In this document: piece after piece, positions 1 to 6,667 of the stretch
Position numbering within the stretch: position 1 is the first letter of the stretch
Layout: every line of letters starts with the position of its first letter
NCBI GenBank assembly: GCA_031426455.1
Contig: JANPLI010000102.1
Location: 1-19,047 of the forward strand
Direction: 5' to 3'
DNA: 19,047 nt
Source: JANNMJ01 sp031426455
Lineage (GTDB): Bacteria > Bacteroidota > Bacteroidia > Cytophagales > Hymenobacteraceae
Notes under the pieces: generated by a model
Database searches by the model: none
What the model was told of the DNA's origin: nothing
What the model saw: the letters and a program-made list of their open reading frames with translations, nothing else
Program-made: the position numbers and the translations under genes

Positions 1-44
1 GCCCGGTGTGCAATGGGGGCGGCCCGGCCGAAGAACAGAAGCCA

Positions 45-70
45 AACGCGAAGGTACGGTGGGGTGGTTC
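45..70. repeat. Left copy of imperfect 26-bp direct repeat flanking the PIN module
   Basis: This stretch matches 773-798 at 23 of 26 positions by eye, in the same orientation, including an identical 10-mer GGGGTGGTTC and an identical 9-mer AACGCGAAG. The two copies bracket the two-gene PIN module. It may be a dispersed intergenic repeat or a footprint of module insertion; the sequence alone does not decide. Confidence 0.6.
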
Positions 71-82
71 AGGGGGGGACGG

Positions 83-508
83 CTACCGGATCGGCAGGCC
101 CTCCGCGCTGAAAATGGTTTCCAAACGGGCATCGGCCGTCAGAAAAAGCGAGGCTTCGCTACGAACCTGTAGGGCACACGCCAACTGGATAGCGTCCAGC
201 GCGCGTAGGGCAGAAGCCGTGTACTTCGAGACCAACTGCGTGGCGGTTTGCAATACGGAATCGGACAGCGCGACGAAGCGGTACAGCGCAAGGTCCTGCG
301 CGAATAACCGGGTAGCAATTTGCGCAAATGCCGGGGTGACCTCGCCTGTGCGCACTTTCTTCTCCGTCGCGGAAGCAAATTCCACCATCGTCAGCGCCGA
401 TAGATAAGCGACCCCGCTTACGCGCTGTAAGCGCGCCCGGAACTGCAACGAATCCATTTCAGGAAAATAGAGCTTCGCCAAAGCGGAGGTATCCAGAAAA
501 ACGCTCAT
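83..508 (-). CDS. PIN-domain ribonuclease toxin, VapC-like
   Basis: This is a 141-aa PIN-domain protein, the normal length for a VapC-type toxin. PIN toxins are Mg2+-dependent ribonucleases that use a cluster of acidic residues. Here they are visible as D6 in the N-terminal FLDTSALAKLY motif, E43 in the helix MVEFAS, D105 in LRALDAIQLA and D126 in FLTADARL. The start codon overlaps the stop of the upstream 78-aa gene by one base (TAATG), which implies translational coupling in a toxin-antitoxin style pair. RNA cleavage is inferred from the family; the target is unknown. The catalytic set looks intact, so the gene is not an obvious relic. The PIN assignment is firm; the toxin role rests on gene arrangement. 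Confidence 0.9.
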   Translation of the reverse strand: MSVFLDTSALAKLYFPEMDSLQFRARLQRVSGVAYLSALTMVEFASATEKKVRTGEVTPAFAQIATRLFAQDLALYRFVALSDSVLQTATQLVSKYTASALRALDAIQLACALQVRSEASLFLTADARLETIFSAEGLPIR

Positions 509-744
509 TACAAACGATCTGCGCGGTCATCAATGACGATTTGGCTCATCGGCTTCCCAGGTACGCTTTGCAGGAGCGTGCGCGATTCATCCCAATGAAA
601 CTGCGCGCCGAAGTCGTAAGGGAGCGCTGCTTCGGAAGCCACCACCTCTTCGCTGAACTGCACCGCAGTTGCTTCTAACGCTTCTACTACCTGCTGAAGG
701 GTACGCGTATCAGGGGGGCGAGGAATGGTTAGGGTGATTATCAT
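508..744 (-). CDS. Small protein upstream of the PIN toxin, putative antitoxin of unrecognised family
   Basis: This is a 78-aa acidic protein that ends with TAA overlapping the ATG of the PIN gene. Size, order (small gene first) and overlap fit a type II antitoxin. I do not recognise its family: no ribbon-helix-helix, AbrB/MazE, Phd or HTH signature is evident. Visible are a short N-terminal strand-like segment (MIITLTIPRP), an amphipathic helix with LQQVVEALEATAVQFSEE at about residues 16-33, and a C-terminal segment (MSQIVIDDRADRL) that could be the part binding the toxin. The start at 744 is the only ATG that keeps the hydrophobic first strand. No Shine-Dalgarno site is present, as is usual in Bacteroidota. 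Neutralisation of the PIN protein is inferred from position only. Confidence 0.7.
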   Translation of the reverse strand: MIITLTIPRPPDTRTLQQVVEALEATAVQFSEEVVASEAALPYDFGAQFHWDESRTLLQSVPGKPMSQIVIDDRADRL

Positions 745-772
745 AGTGGTTACGGCTTATCTCGAACCGTTC

Positions 773-798
773 AACGCGAAGCTACAGCGGGGTGGTTC
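773..798. repeat. Right copy of imperfect 26-bp direct repeat flanking the PIN module
   Basis: This is the partner of 45-70, with three mismatches in 26 bases. It lies between the start of the putative antitoxin gene and the tRNA terminator. Confidence 0.6.
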
Positions 799-843
799 GG
801 CAGGCAAACGGCGTCCGCCTGCCCCTGGTCTGTACGCCACAAA

Positions 844-876
844 AAAACCGCGCTCCCAAGCTGGGAGCGCGGTTTT
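844..876 (-). terminator. Intrinsic terminator of the tRNA gene (bidirectional hairpin)
   Basis: A perfect 11-bp GC-rich stem (CCGCGCTCCCA at 848-858, complement at 862-872) with a 3-nt loop is extended by A/T pairs at 844-847 and 873-876. On the minus strand the stem is followed by a run of seven T (847-841). It starts only two bases after the tRNA 3' end (879), so the tRNA transcript would carry almost no trailer before the hairpin. An A-tract on one side and a T-tract on the other mean it could also stop plus-strand transcription. Confidence 0.85.
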
Positions 877-878
877 CG

Positions 879-952
879 TGGGCCCACCTGGGCTTGAACC
901 AGGGACCTACGGATTATGAGTCCGCTGCTCTAACCGACTGAGCTATAGGCCC
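879..952 (-). tRNA. tRNA with CAU anticodon, probably tRNA-Ile2 (lysidine type), possibly elongator tRNA-Met
   Basis: A complete 74-nt cloverleaf folds by hand. The acceptor stem GGGCCTA/TGGGCCC is paired (one G-U), the D arm is GCTC/GAGC, the anticodon stem is GCGGA/TCCGT, the anticodon loop is CTCATAA (CAU at 918-916), the T arm is CCTGG/CCAGG, and the discriminator base is A73. CCA is not encoded. CAU serves tRNA-Met or tRNA-Ile2, in which TilS converts C34 to lysidine. The acceptor stem has C4-G69 and C5-G68, pairs described as TilS recognition elements in E. coli tRNA-Ile2, so I favour Ile2, without certainty. It is an elongator type, because position 1-72 is paired G-C. It is flanked by its own promoter (983-990) and terminator (844-876), so it is a single-gene unit. 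Confidence 0.93.
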
Positions 953-982
953 GGACGCGCCGTGTGTGGCCCGTTCCGCCCG

Positions 983-990
983 CAAAGGTA
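983..990 (-). promoter_or_regulatory. -7 promoter element for the tRNA gene (TACCTTTG)
   Basis: On the minus strand this reads TACCTTTG, a perfect match to the Bacteroidota -7 consensus TAxxTTTG. It lies 30 bases upstream of the tRNA 5' end, which would give a short leader. No clear TTTG -33 element is visible. Confidence 0.55.
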
Positions 991-1002
991 ACGGCCCGGC
1001 TG

Positions 1003-1010
1003 CACCTTTG
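1003..1010 (+). promoter_or_regulatory. Candidate -7 element for the HAD-M50 pair (CACCTTTG)
   Basis: This matches TAxxTTTG at seven of eight positions on the plus strand, 34 bases before the chosen HAD start. It forms an 8-bp inverted repeat with the tRNA -7 element (GCAAAGGT at 982-989, ACCTTTGC at 1004-1011), so the two promoters sit back to back. Confidence 0.4.
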
Positions 1011-1044
1011 CGCCCTCGTTTCTTTGGCCTCGCCCTTCCCGCTG

Positions 1045-1716
1045 ATGCTTTTGCCCCCGCCCGGCACCCTCCGCAACCTGATCTTCGATCTGGGCGGGGT
1101 GCTGCTCAACATTGATTATCAGCGGCCCATCGCCGCTTTCCGGCACCTGAGTACCGCCGCGGCGCCGCTGGCGTTCAATCAGCAGGCCCAGGCGCCGCTA
1201 TTTGATTCGCTCGAAATCGGCGCTTTGTCGAATGCGGACTTCCGCGTCGGCCTGCGGGAAGCGTACCAGATTCCGCTGGAAGTGCCGGATGCCGCCCTGG
1301 ATGCCGCCTGGAACGCGATTCTGCTCGACTTGCCCCGCCCGCGCGTGGTGCTGCTACGGGCGCTGCGCGCCGCCGGCTACCGGCTTTTCCTGCTCTCGAA
1401 CACCAACGGCCTGCACCGCGCGGCGTTCGATACCATTATCCGGGCGGCACATCCGGATCTGCCCGGCGCCCTGGCCGACCTTTTCGACGGCGTGTATTAC
1501 TCGCACGAAGTGGGCCTGCGCAAGCCCGACCCGGCCATTTTCCGCCGGGTGCTGACCGACCACGACCTGCTTCCCGCCGAAACGCTCTTCATCGACGACT
1601 CGCCGCAGCACGTGGCGGCGGCGCACGCGCTGGGGCTGCACGCCGTCTGGCTCGGGCCGGGGCAGGATATCACGGCCCCCGCTTCTCCCCTGCTCGATGC
1701 GCTGGCTTCGCAGTAG
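1045..1716 (+). CDS. HAD-superfamily phosphatase, YihX / sEH-N-like subfamily
   Basis: This 223-aa protein is a HAD subfamily IA hydrolase, expected to dephosphorylate a small phosphorylated metabolite in the cytoplasm through an aspartyl-phosphate. All four HAD motifs are present: the nucleophile D15 in IFDLGGVLLNID, S118/N119 in FLLSNTN, K160 in GLRKPDPAIF, and D184/D185 in LFIDDSPQHV. Motif I reads DLGG, with Gly where many HADs have the second Asp, as in the E. coli YihX glucose-1-phosphate phosphatase and soluble-epoxide-hydrolase N-domain group. The substrate cannot be read from sequence. The open frame extends to an ATG at 964, but that region holds the promoter and abuts the tRNA, so I start at 1045, just before the conserved core. 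It overlaps the next gene by 20 bases. Confidence 0.9.
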   Translation: MLLPPPGTLRNLIFDLGGVLLNIDYQRPIAAFRHLSTAAAPLAFNQQAQAPLFDSLEIGALSNADFRVGLREAYQIPLEVPDAALDAAWNAILLDLPRPRVVLLRALRAAGYRLFLLSNTNGLHRAAFDTIIRAAHPDLPGALADLFDGVYYSHEVGLRKPDPAIFRRVLTDHDLLPAETLFIDDSPQHVAAAHALGLHAVWLGPGQDITAPASPLLDALASQ

Positions 1717-2827
1717 GCTTCGCCAGCCGCCGCCGGAAACGCGCTACCCCGGCGAGGCGCCCCCCTGGCACCGCTGGGCGTTGCACGGCGGGTTGCTGGT
1801 GCTCACCTTCGCCACCACCACGCTGGCCGGCGCCGAGTGGATTCACCAGCAACTGTTCTGGCTCGGTGGCCCGCGCGACGAAACCTTCCGCCTAACCGGC
1901 TGGCTGACAATCCCGCAGGTGCTGGATGGCTTGTGGTTTTCGGTGCCGTTCCTAGGCGTCCTGACGGTCCACGAGTTGGGGCATTTCGTGATGGCGCGGC
2001 GGCTGGGCATCCGCACCACCTGGCCATATTATATCCCTTTTTATCTGGGCATTGGGCCGAGCATCGGCACGATGGGCGCCGTCATCCGGATCCAGGACCG
2101 CATCTATTCGCGCCGCGACTTTTTCGACGTAGGGGTAGCCGGCCCCCTGGCGGGCTTTGCCGTACTCCTGCCGCTGCTGATAGTGGCGTTTGCCACCTTG
2201 CCCGCGCTCCTGCCCGCACCGCCGCCGCCGGGCCTCTGGCTGGGCCGCAACCTGCTCCTGACTGGCCTGGAAAAGGCGTTTAACGTACCCGCCGCGCTGC
2301 ACCCCGCCTTGACGCGCCAGCCGCTGATATTAGCCGGTTACCTATCGGCCTTTTTCACGGCCCTGAATCTGATGCCCATCGGCCAGCTCGACGGCGGGCA
2401 CGTCCTCTACGGCCTGCTGGGGCCGGGCCGGGCCGCCCGGTTGAGCGTAACGGCCTACGCCGCGCTGGTTTTCTACGCGGGCCTGGGACTGGTGACGCCC
2501 GCGCTGGCGCCGGCCACCCTGGCCTGGGCCGCACCGGCTTATCTGGGGCTGCTCTTCGTGCTGGCGCGGCCCGCCGTGCCCACACCCCGCCTGGCGGCGC
2601 TGGCCGCAGCCGTGATGGGAGCGTTGCAGTTCGGCGTTGCCGCCGTCTGGCCCAACGTCAGCGGCAACCCCGGCTGGCTGCTGCTGGCGCTTTTTCTGGC
2701 GCGCGGCGTGGGCCTGTTTCACCCCATAGCGCCGCTGGACGAGCCGCTGGACCGCAAACGCCGGGTGCTCGGCTGGCTCGCAATGGCCCTGCTGGTGCTG
2801 TGCTTCGCGCCCAGCCCGTTTGACTGA
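1697..2827 (+). CDS. Site-2 protease family (M50) intramembrane metalloprotease
   Basis: This 376-aa polytopic membrane protein belongs to the M50 zinc metalloproteases, which cut membrane-embedded substrates. The zinc motif HELGH is at residues 92-96, and the third-ligand motif NLMPIGQLDGGH is at 224-235. Several hydrophobic segments are visible, at about 30-46, 80-98, 146-166, 213-228 and further spans in 245-376. No PDZ domain is present, so it is the compact form rather than RseP. The N-terminus is proline-rich and cytoplasmic by charge. The ATG lies inside the HAD gene (20-base overlap), which suggests coupled translation. The substrate is unknown and the link to the phosphatase is only co-expression. 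The stop codon sits at the start of a GACTGAGT repeat block, so the last codons may have been shaped by it. Confidence 0.92.
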   Translation: MRWLRSRLRQPPPETRYPGEAPPWHRWALHGGLLVLTFATTTLAGAEWIHQQLFWLGGPRDETFRLTGWLTIPQVLDGLWFSVPFLGVLTVHELGHFVMARRLGIRTTWPYYIPFYLGIGPSIGTMGAVIRIQDRIYSRRDFFDVGVAGPLAGFAVLLPLLIVAFATLPALLPAPPPPGLWLGRNLLLTGLEKAFNVPAALHPALTRQPLILAGYLSAFFTALNLMPIGQLDGGHVLYGLLGPGRAARLSVTAYAALVFYAGLGLVTPALAPATLAWAAPAYLGLLFVLARPAVPTPRLAALAAAVMGALQFGVAAVWPNVSGNPGWLLLALFLARGVGLFHPIAPLDEPLDRKRRVLGWLAMALLVLCFAPSPFD

Positions 2828-2890
2828 GGGACTTTTTGGACTGAGTGACTGAGTGGACTGAGTGACTGAGTGACTTTTTGGACTGAGCGA
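2821..2890 (+). repeat. GACTGAGT tandem repeat block with a 16-bp internal duplication
   Basis: Four or more copies of the octamer GACTGAGT or close variants run from the M50 stop codon onward. GACTTTTTGGACTGAG occurs perfectly at 2830-2845 and again at 2872-2887. The same octamer array occurs at 11860-11895, so it is dispersed and prone to slippage. No coding potential is evident. Confidence 0.85.
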
Positions 2891-2925
2891 GACGCGCGTT
2901 TAGAACGTCGCCCGTAACGGGTGCT

Positions 2926-2968
2926 GCCCAGTTCCGGGAGCCGCTAACGCTTGGAACTGGGCGGTTTT
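2926..2968 (+). terminator. Terminator-like hairpin after the HAD-M50 pair
   Basis: GCCCAGTTCC (2926-2935) pairs perfectly with GGAACTGGGC (2953-2962) across a 17-nt loop. On the plus strand this is followed by GGTTTTG. It lies between the convergent M50 gene and the T9SS cargo gene. The long loop and short T-run make it a moderate candidate. Confidence 0.5.
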
Positions 2969-3034
2969 GCAGCACGCAACGCGCTGATGGACGGCGTGGC
3001 GTTGAGCAACTGAGCGAAACGGGCGAACTGGCCG

Positions 3035-4780
3035 TTATTCGCTGCCCACCAAGGCCAGCCGCTGGTGGGCCAGGGCGCGGCCTGCGGCATCCGTCAGAAT
3101 GGTCAGGTAGATGCCCGGCGCCAGGCCGCGCAGGTCGAGTGGGACGGATACGTGTTCGGCGGTAGCCGCTACCGGCACCGTGCGCACGATGCGCCCCAAC
3201 GCATCGCGAACCGTCAATGCCGTGGCCCCGGACTGCGCCGGCAGCGCCAGTTCCGCCGTCAGCCGGCCGGCCGTGGGGTTGGGAACCAGCGCCAACGAAA
3301 TGGCCGTCACGACGGTAGGCACTACCGGCGCCGGGGCCGTAGCATAGGGCGTGACCGGAAAAGAATGCGTCACGTACTGCGTCCGGATTTGATCAGCTGC
3401 TCTTCGCAGGGCCGTGATCGAGGTAAAGGGCCGGGTCAGCCCCCGGCTGCGCGCGAAGACGTAGGCCAGTTCGAAAACCCGCGATTGCCCGGCGCCGAAC
3501 GTGTACGGCCCGGCCGTAGCCAAGCCCCGGCGGTCGCCGGGTGGATTACCAGCGCTTTGCTCAGTCCAACCGGTGCCCGCCACCGGGTCGCCGTCGAACA
3601 TATAAGGAGTTGGGGCGCCGCCGCCGTTGCGGCCGTCGCCGCCGTAGGTGATGGGGATGCCATCGCGCCAGCGGCCGCGCAGGTAGTTGTAGTAGTCTCC
3701 TGGAGGAGCGGGATTACCATTATAAACATTTATATTATTGTTATAATAAGTGAATCCCGCCAGCGAATCGCTCAACAGCACGACGCCCTGCGCGGGTGGG
3801 TTGGCGCCGTAGCCGGGGGCAATTACTGTGAAATAGAGGTCACCGTTAGCAGAAGGCTCATAACCGTGTACGGTATCCGAGTCGAAATCGGTGCTGTTAT
3901 AACCATACATCATCTGCCGGTTCCGGTCGCAGCCGATGTAGTCATCGAAAGGATTACCGATGTCAAAATCGACCCAATGGCCCAGCCAGACATCGTGGTA
4001 GTCGATGGCGGAACGGTTGTAGAGCGTGTAGCGCACCAGGATCGTGCTATCGACGGGCGCCGCGCCATTGGCCGATGCGTAGGCCGAAACCATTGTATGC
4101 ACTTCCAGCCCAATTGCGGGAGTATAAGGTTCTTTGCGAGCGGCGTGATCGTTGGTGATGGTGAACAGGGCCACTTCGCCGGGGATGTCCGGGTAGTCGC
4201 CCAACTCCGGCTCGTAGCGCAGCGAATCGCCGCCGACGTTCACGAACGGCGCCCCGCCGTTTGGGCAGCGGGTCAGGGAGCGCCCTGGCCAGGCCGCAAT
4301 TCGGGCCGAGGGCTGGTAGCCGGGCTGCCCGCTGGCCAGAATATGCGTATTGATTTCGGCCCGACTCATTTCCCAGACGTAGTTGTACGCCGGATCGCCC
4401 AGAAGGCCGACAGACGGCGCCGTGGAATCGGCCACGGGGCCGCACCAGAACGAGACAGATGGAGGAGCGCCCTGCCGGTAGGTTTCGCCCGCCATATAGA
4501 GGGTGTTGGCGGCATCCAGCCCCCCAATCCATAGGTTGGCGGCGTAAACGGTGGACAGCTTCCGCGCGCCCGGCAGCCGCTTCGGCACTTCCAGCCCCGT
4601 TGACCCCGTGGCGACATTATACCACAGCGTCCCGTAAGACGTCATCAGCCCTCGCGCACTGTTGGCTTCGATAAAGGCGGTATCGGGCAGCGGCAACCAT
4701 TGGGCCTGCGCCAGGGGGCTAATCAGCAGCAGACTCGTAGTAAGCGCCAGCCTTGAAAGGGTGGGTAGAAAACGGGGCAT
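3035..4780 (-). CDS. Secreted T9SS type A sorting-domain protein (581 aa)
   Basis: This is a predicted surface or secreted protein. An N-terminal Sec signal peptide (hydrophobic LALTTSLLLIS, cleavage after AQAQ near residue 27) precedes a large beta-rich, Asp/Tyr/Asn-rich passenger. One segment, about VDFDIGNPFDDYIGCDRNRQ, resembles metal-binding Asp-rich loops. The C-terminus from about residue 494 is a T9SS type A sorting domain: VPNPTAGRL, then VRDALGRIVRT, then LDLRGLAPGIYL, then a basic end. This directs passage across the outer membrane through the T9SS and then sorting-domain cleavage. No catalytic domain is recognised. The ATG is the only sensible start, since it directly gives the signal peptide. 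A separate 115-bp upstream gap with a possible promoter suggests it is transcribed independently of the GNAT-nitrilase gene. Confidence 0.88.
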   Translation of the reverse strand: MPRFLPTLSRLALTTSLLLISPLAQAQWLPLPDTAFIEANSARGLMTSYGTLWYNVATGSTGLEVPKRLPGARKLSTVYAANLWIGGLDAANTLYMAGETYRQGAPPSVSFWCGPVADSTAPSVGLLGDPAYNYVWEMSRAEINTHILASGQPGYQPSARIAAWPGRSLTRCPNGGAPFVNVGGDSLRYEPELGDYPDIPGEVALFTITNDHAARKEPYTPAIGLEVHTMVSAYASANGAAPVDSTILVRYTLYNRSAIDYHDVWLGHWVDFDIGNPFDDYIGCDRNRQMMYGYNSTDFDSDTVHGYEPSANGDLYFTVIAPGYGANPPAQGVVLLSDSLAGFTYYNNNINVYNGNPAPPGDYYNYLRGRWRDGIPITYGGDGRNGGGAPTPYMFDGDPVAGTGWTEQSAGNPPGDRRGLATAGPYTFGAGQSRVFELAYVFARSRGLTRPFTSITALRRAADQIRTQYVTHSFPVTPYATAPAPVVPTVVTAISLALVPNPTAGRLTAELALPAQSGATALTVRDALGRIVRTVPVAATAEHVSVPLDLRGLAPGIYLTILTDAAGRALAHQRLALVGSE

Positions 4781-4830
4781 CGGAGTGAGCGAGGAAAAGT
4801 GAGCGGATAGGCAGGTTCATCAAAGGCCCA

Positions 4831-4842
4831 CACCACGTGGTG
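4831..4842. promoter_or_regulatory. Perfect 12-bp palindrome, possible operator
   Basis: CACCACGTGGTG is fully self-complementary and lies just downstream of the -7-like element at 4851-4858 in the upstream region of the T9SS cargo gene. The position would suit a repressor site at the transcription start. No binding protein is known. Confidence 0.3.
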
Positions 4843-4850
4843 CGGGCGCC

Positions 4851-4858
4851 TAAATATA
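4851..4858 (-). promoter_or_regulatory. Candidate -7 promoter element (TATATTTA)
   Basis: The minus strand reads TATATTTA, seven of eight matches to TAxxTTTG, in an otherwise very GC-rich gap 70 bases before the T9SS cargo start. No -33 TTTG is seen at the proper distance. Confidence 0.35.
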
Positions 4859-4895
4859 CGCGCTTTTCTGCTCCGCCCCGCGCCCCGCCCCCCTC

Positions 4896-6623
4896 CTACC
4901 CGGCCGCCACGCCGTGGTGCGACGCGGCCCGGCGCTTGTGCGGCGTGGGCGGCACGGGGTCCGCTGCTAGAGCTTCACTCTCAGCGGTTTTAGGGGGCGT
5001 GGCCACTGGCTCGACCACCTGCGGGTCGTCCACACCCATCGGGTCGGCTTCTTCCAGTACCGCTTTCGCCGCCGACCACCGGAGGGAGTAGAGGTCCTTG
5101 CGACGGTCGCGCAGGTTCCGGACCGAGCCGGCGGTGTTGAGGTCCTTCAGCAGGTCCAGGTCGAGGTCGGCGATCAGCGTCATTTCCGTGTTCGGGGTGG
5201 CCTCGGCGATGGTGGCGTCGTGGGGAAAGGCGAAGTCGGAGGGGCTGAAAACCGCCGACTGCGAGTACTGGATGTCCATATTCTCCACTTTCGGTAGGTT
5301 GCCCACCGAGCCGGTGATGGCCACGTAGCACTCGTTTTCGATGGCGCGGGCCATCGCGCAGCACCGGACGCGCTGGTAGGCGTTTTTGGTATCGGTCCAG
5401 AACGGCACGAACAGAATCTTGATCTGCTGGTCGCTCAGCAGACGGCTCAGTTCGGGGAACTCCACGTCGTAGCAGATCAGAATGCCGATGCGGCCGAAGT
5501 CGGTGTCAAAGGCCTGGAGCTTGGAGCCGCCGCGCATTCCCCAGTAATAGGCTTCGTCGGGCGTCACGTGGAGCTTGAGCTGGCGGTCGGAGGTACCGTC
5601 GCGGCGCAGCAGATAGGCCACGTTGTAGAGCTTGCCGCCGATGACTTCGGGCATCGACCCGGCGATGATGTTGATGTTGTAGCTCAGCGCCATTTCCTGC
5701 ATCCGGGTCCGCAGGATGTCGGTGTAACCGGCCATTTCGCGGATGCTTTCCGGCGCGTCCGAGCTTTTGGAAAGCGCCATCAGCGGGGCGTTGAAAAACT
5801 CCGGAAACAGCACGAGGTCGGCCTTGTAGCTCGACACGGTATCGACGTAGAACTCGACCTGCTGAATCATCTCCTCGACGTCCTGCACGGCGCGCATCTG
5901 CCACTGCACCACGCCGATGCGCACGTTCGACTTGGTGTTGCCGATCAGTTGCTCGTACTGCTCGTCGTAGTAAACGTTGATCCATTCGAGCAGCGTGGCG
6001 TACCCGCGCGATTCCGGGTCCTGGGGCAGATAATCCTTGATGATTTTCCGGACGTGGAAGCCGTTCGAGAGCTGGAACGTCAGGATCGGGTCGGTGATTT
6101 CCTTGTTCCGCACCTGCTCGATGTACTGGCGCGGCGTCAGTTCATCGGCGTACTTGCCGTAGCCGGCGATGCGCCCCCCGGCGATGATGCCGCGCAGGTT
6201 CAGGTTCTCGCACAGCTCTTTCCGGGCATCGTAGAGGCGCCGGCCGAGGCGCAGGCCCCGGTAGTCGGGGTCCACGAAGACATCGACGCCGTAGAGCGTA
6301 TCGCCTTCCGCGTTGTGGGTTTTGAAGGTGCCGTCGGCCGTGATCTGATTATAGGTGTGGCGGTCGCCGTAGTCGGAATACTGCACCACCAGCGCCAGGG
6401 CTACGGCCACGATCTGGCCCTTGTCTTCGATGCAGATTTGCCCTTCGGGGAAGTTCTGGAGCAGGGCGCGGTACTCCTTGCGGGTCCAGGCGCCGTCGTC
6501 GGAAAAACCGGCGTACACCCGCTCCATAATATCGCGGATGGCGTTGTAGTCACTGACTTTGAGGGTGCGCAGCCGGAGCTTGTGTTCGGCGTTGGTGGCG
6601 GGCGTGGTGGGCTGTTCGGCCAT
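4896..6623 (-). CDS. Bifunctional GNAT acetyltransferase / carbon-nitrogen hydrolase fusion
   Basis: This 575-aa cytoplasmic protein has two domains. Residues about 15-220 form a GNAT-like N-acetyltransferase fold, with the acetyl-CoA loop region VDPDYRGLRLGRRLYDARKE at about 117-136. Residues about 233-520 are a nitrilase-superfamily C-N hydrolase, with the complete Glu-Lys-Cys triad: E275 in LFPEFF, K350 in LKLHVTPDE and C384 in LICYDVEFPE. This architecture is known in bacteria (B. subtilis YhcX type), but its substrate is not established; an amide or acyl-amine acted on by both halves is plausible. The last 50 or so residues are a Pro/Ala-rich, basic, probably disordered tail. No signal peptide is present. 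It appears monocistronic, between a divergent cargo gene and a downstream cargo gene. Confidence 0.93.
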   Translation of the reverse strand: MAEQPTTPATNAEHKLRLRTLKVSDYNAIRDIMERVYAGFSDDGAWTRKEYRALLQNFPEGQICIEDKGQIVAVALALVVQYSDYGDRHTYNQITADGTFKTHNAEGDTLYGVDVFVDPDYRGLRLGRRLYDARKELCENLNLRGIIAGGRIAGYGKYADELTPRQYIEQVRNKEITDPILTFQLSNGFHVRKIIKDYLPQDPESRGYATLLEWINVYYDEQYEQLIGNTKSNVRIGVVQWQMRAVQDVEEMIQQVEFYVDTVSSYKADLVLFPEFFNAPLMALSKSSDAPESIREMAGYTDILRTRMQEMALSYNINIIAGSMPEVIGGKLYNVAYLLRRDGTSDRQLKLHVTPDEAYYWGMRGGSKLQAFDTDFGRIGILICYDVEFPELSRLLSDQQIKILFVPFWTDTKNAYQRVRCCAMARAIENECYVAITGSVGNLPKVENMDIQYSQSAVFSPSDFAFPHDATIAEATPNTEMTLIADLDLDLLKDLNTAGSVRNLRDRRKDLYSLRWSAAKAVLEEADPMGVDDPQVVEPVATPPKTAESEALAADPVPPTPHKRRAASHHGVAAG

Positions 6624-6629
6624 TTTTTA

Positions 6630-6667
6630 GTTTCGGGTTGCGCGTTTCGAGTTGCGCGTTGCGCGTG
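6630..6667. repeat. Degenerate GTTGCGCGTTTCGA intergenic repeat
   Basis: Short units alternating GTTTCG and GTTGCGC are repeated just upstream of the GNAT-nitrilase start. A small hairpin (GGGGCTTCGCCCC) follows at 6675-6687. This looks like low-complexity intergenic repeat DNA; no function is evident. Confidence 0.5.

Noticed and set aside
1..952. Genomic island or phage integration at the tRNA
   Set aside because: No integrase, no duplicated tRNA end and no phage or conjugation gene in the window.
964..1044. N-terminal extension of the HAD gene to an ATG at 964
   Set aside because: It would start 12 bases from the tRNA and include the promoter elements; the conserved fold begins right after the ATG at 1045.
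2821..2890. CRISPR array
   Set aside because: The repeats are 8-mers in direct tandem with no unique spacers and no cas genes.
3065..4534. 489-aa plus-strand open frame opposite the 581-aa cargo gene
   Set aside because: Antisense shadow with no signal peptide or domain; the minus-strand gene has both a signal peptide and a sorting domain.
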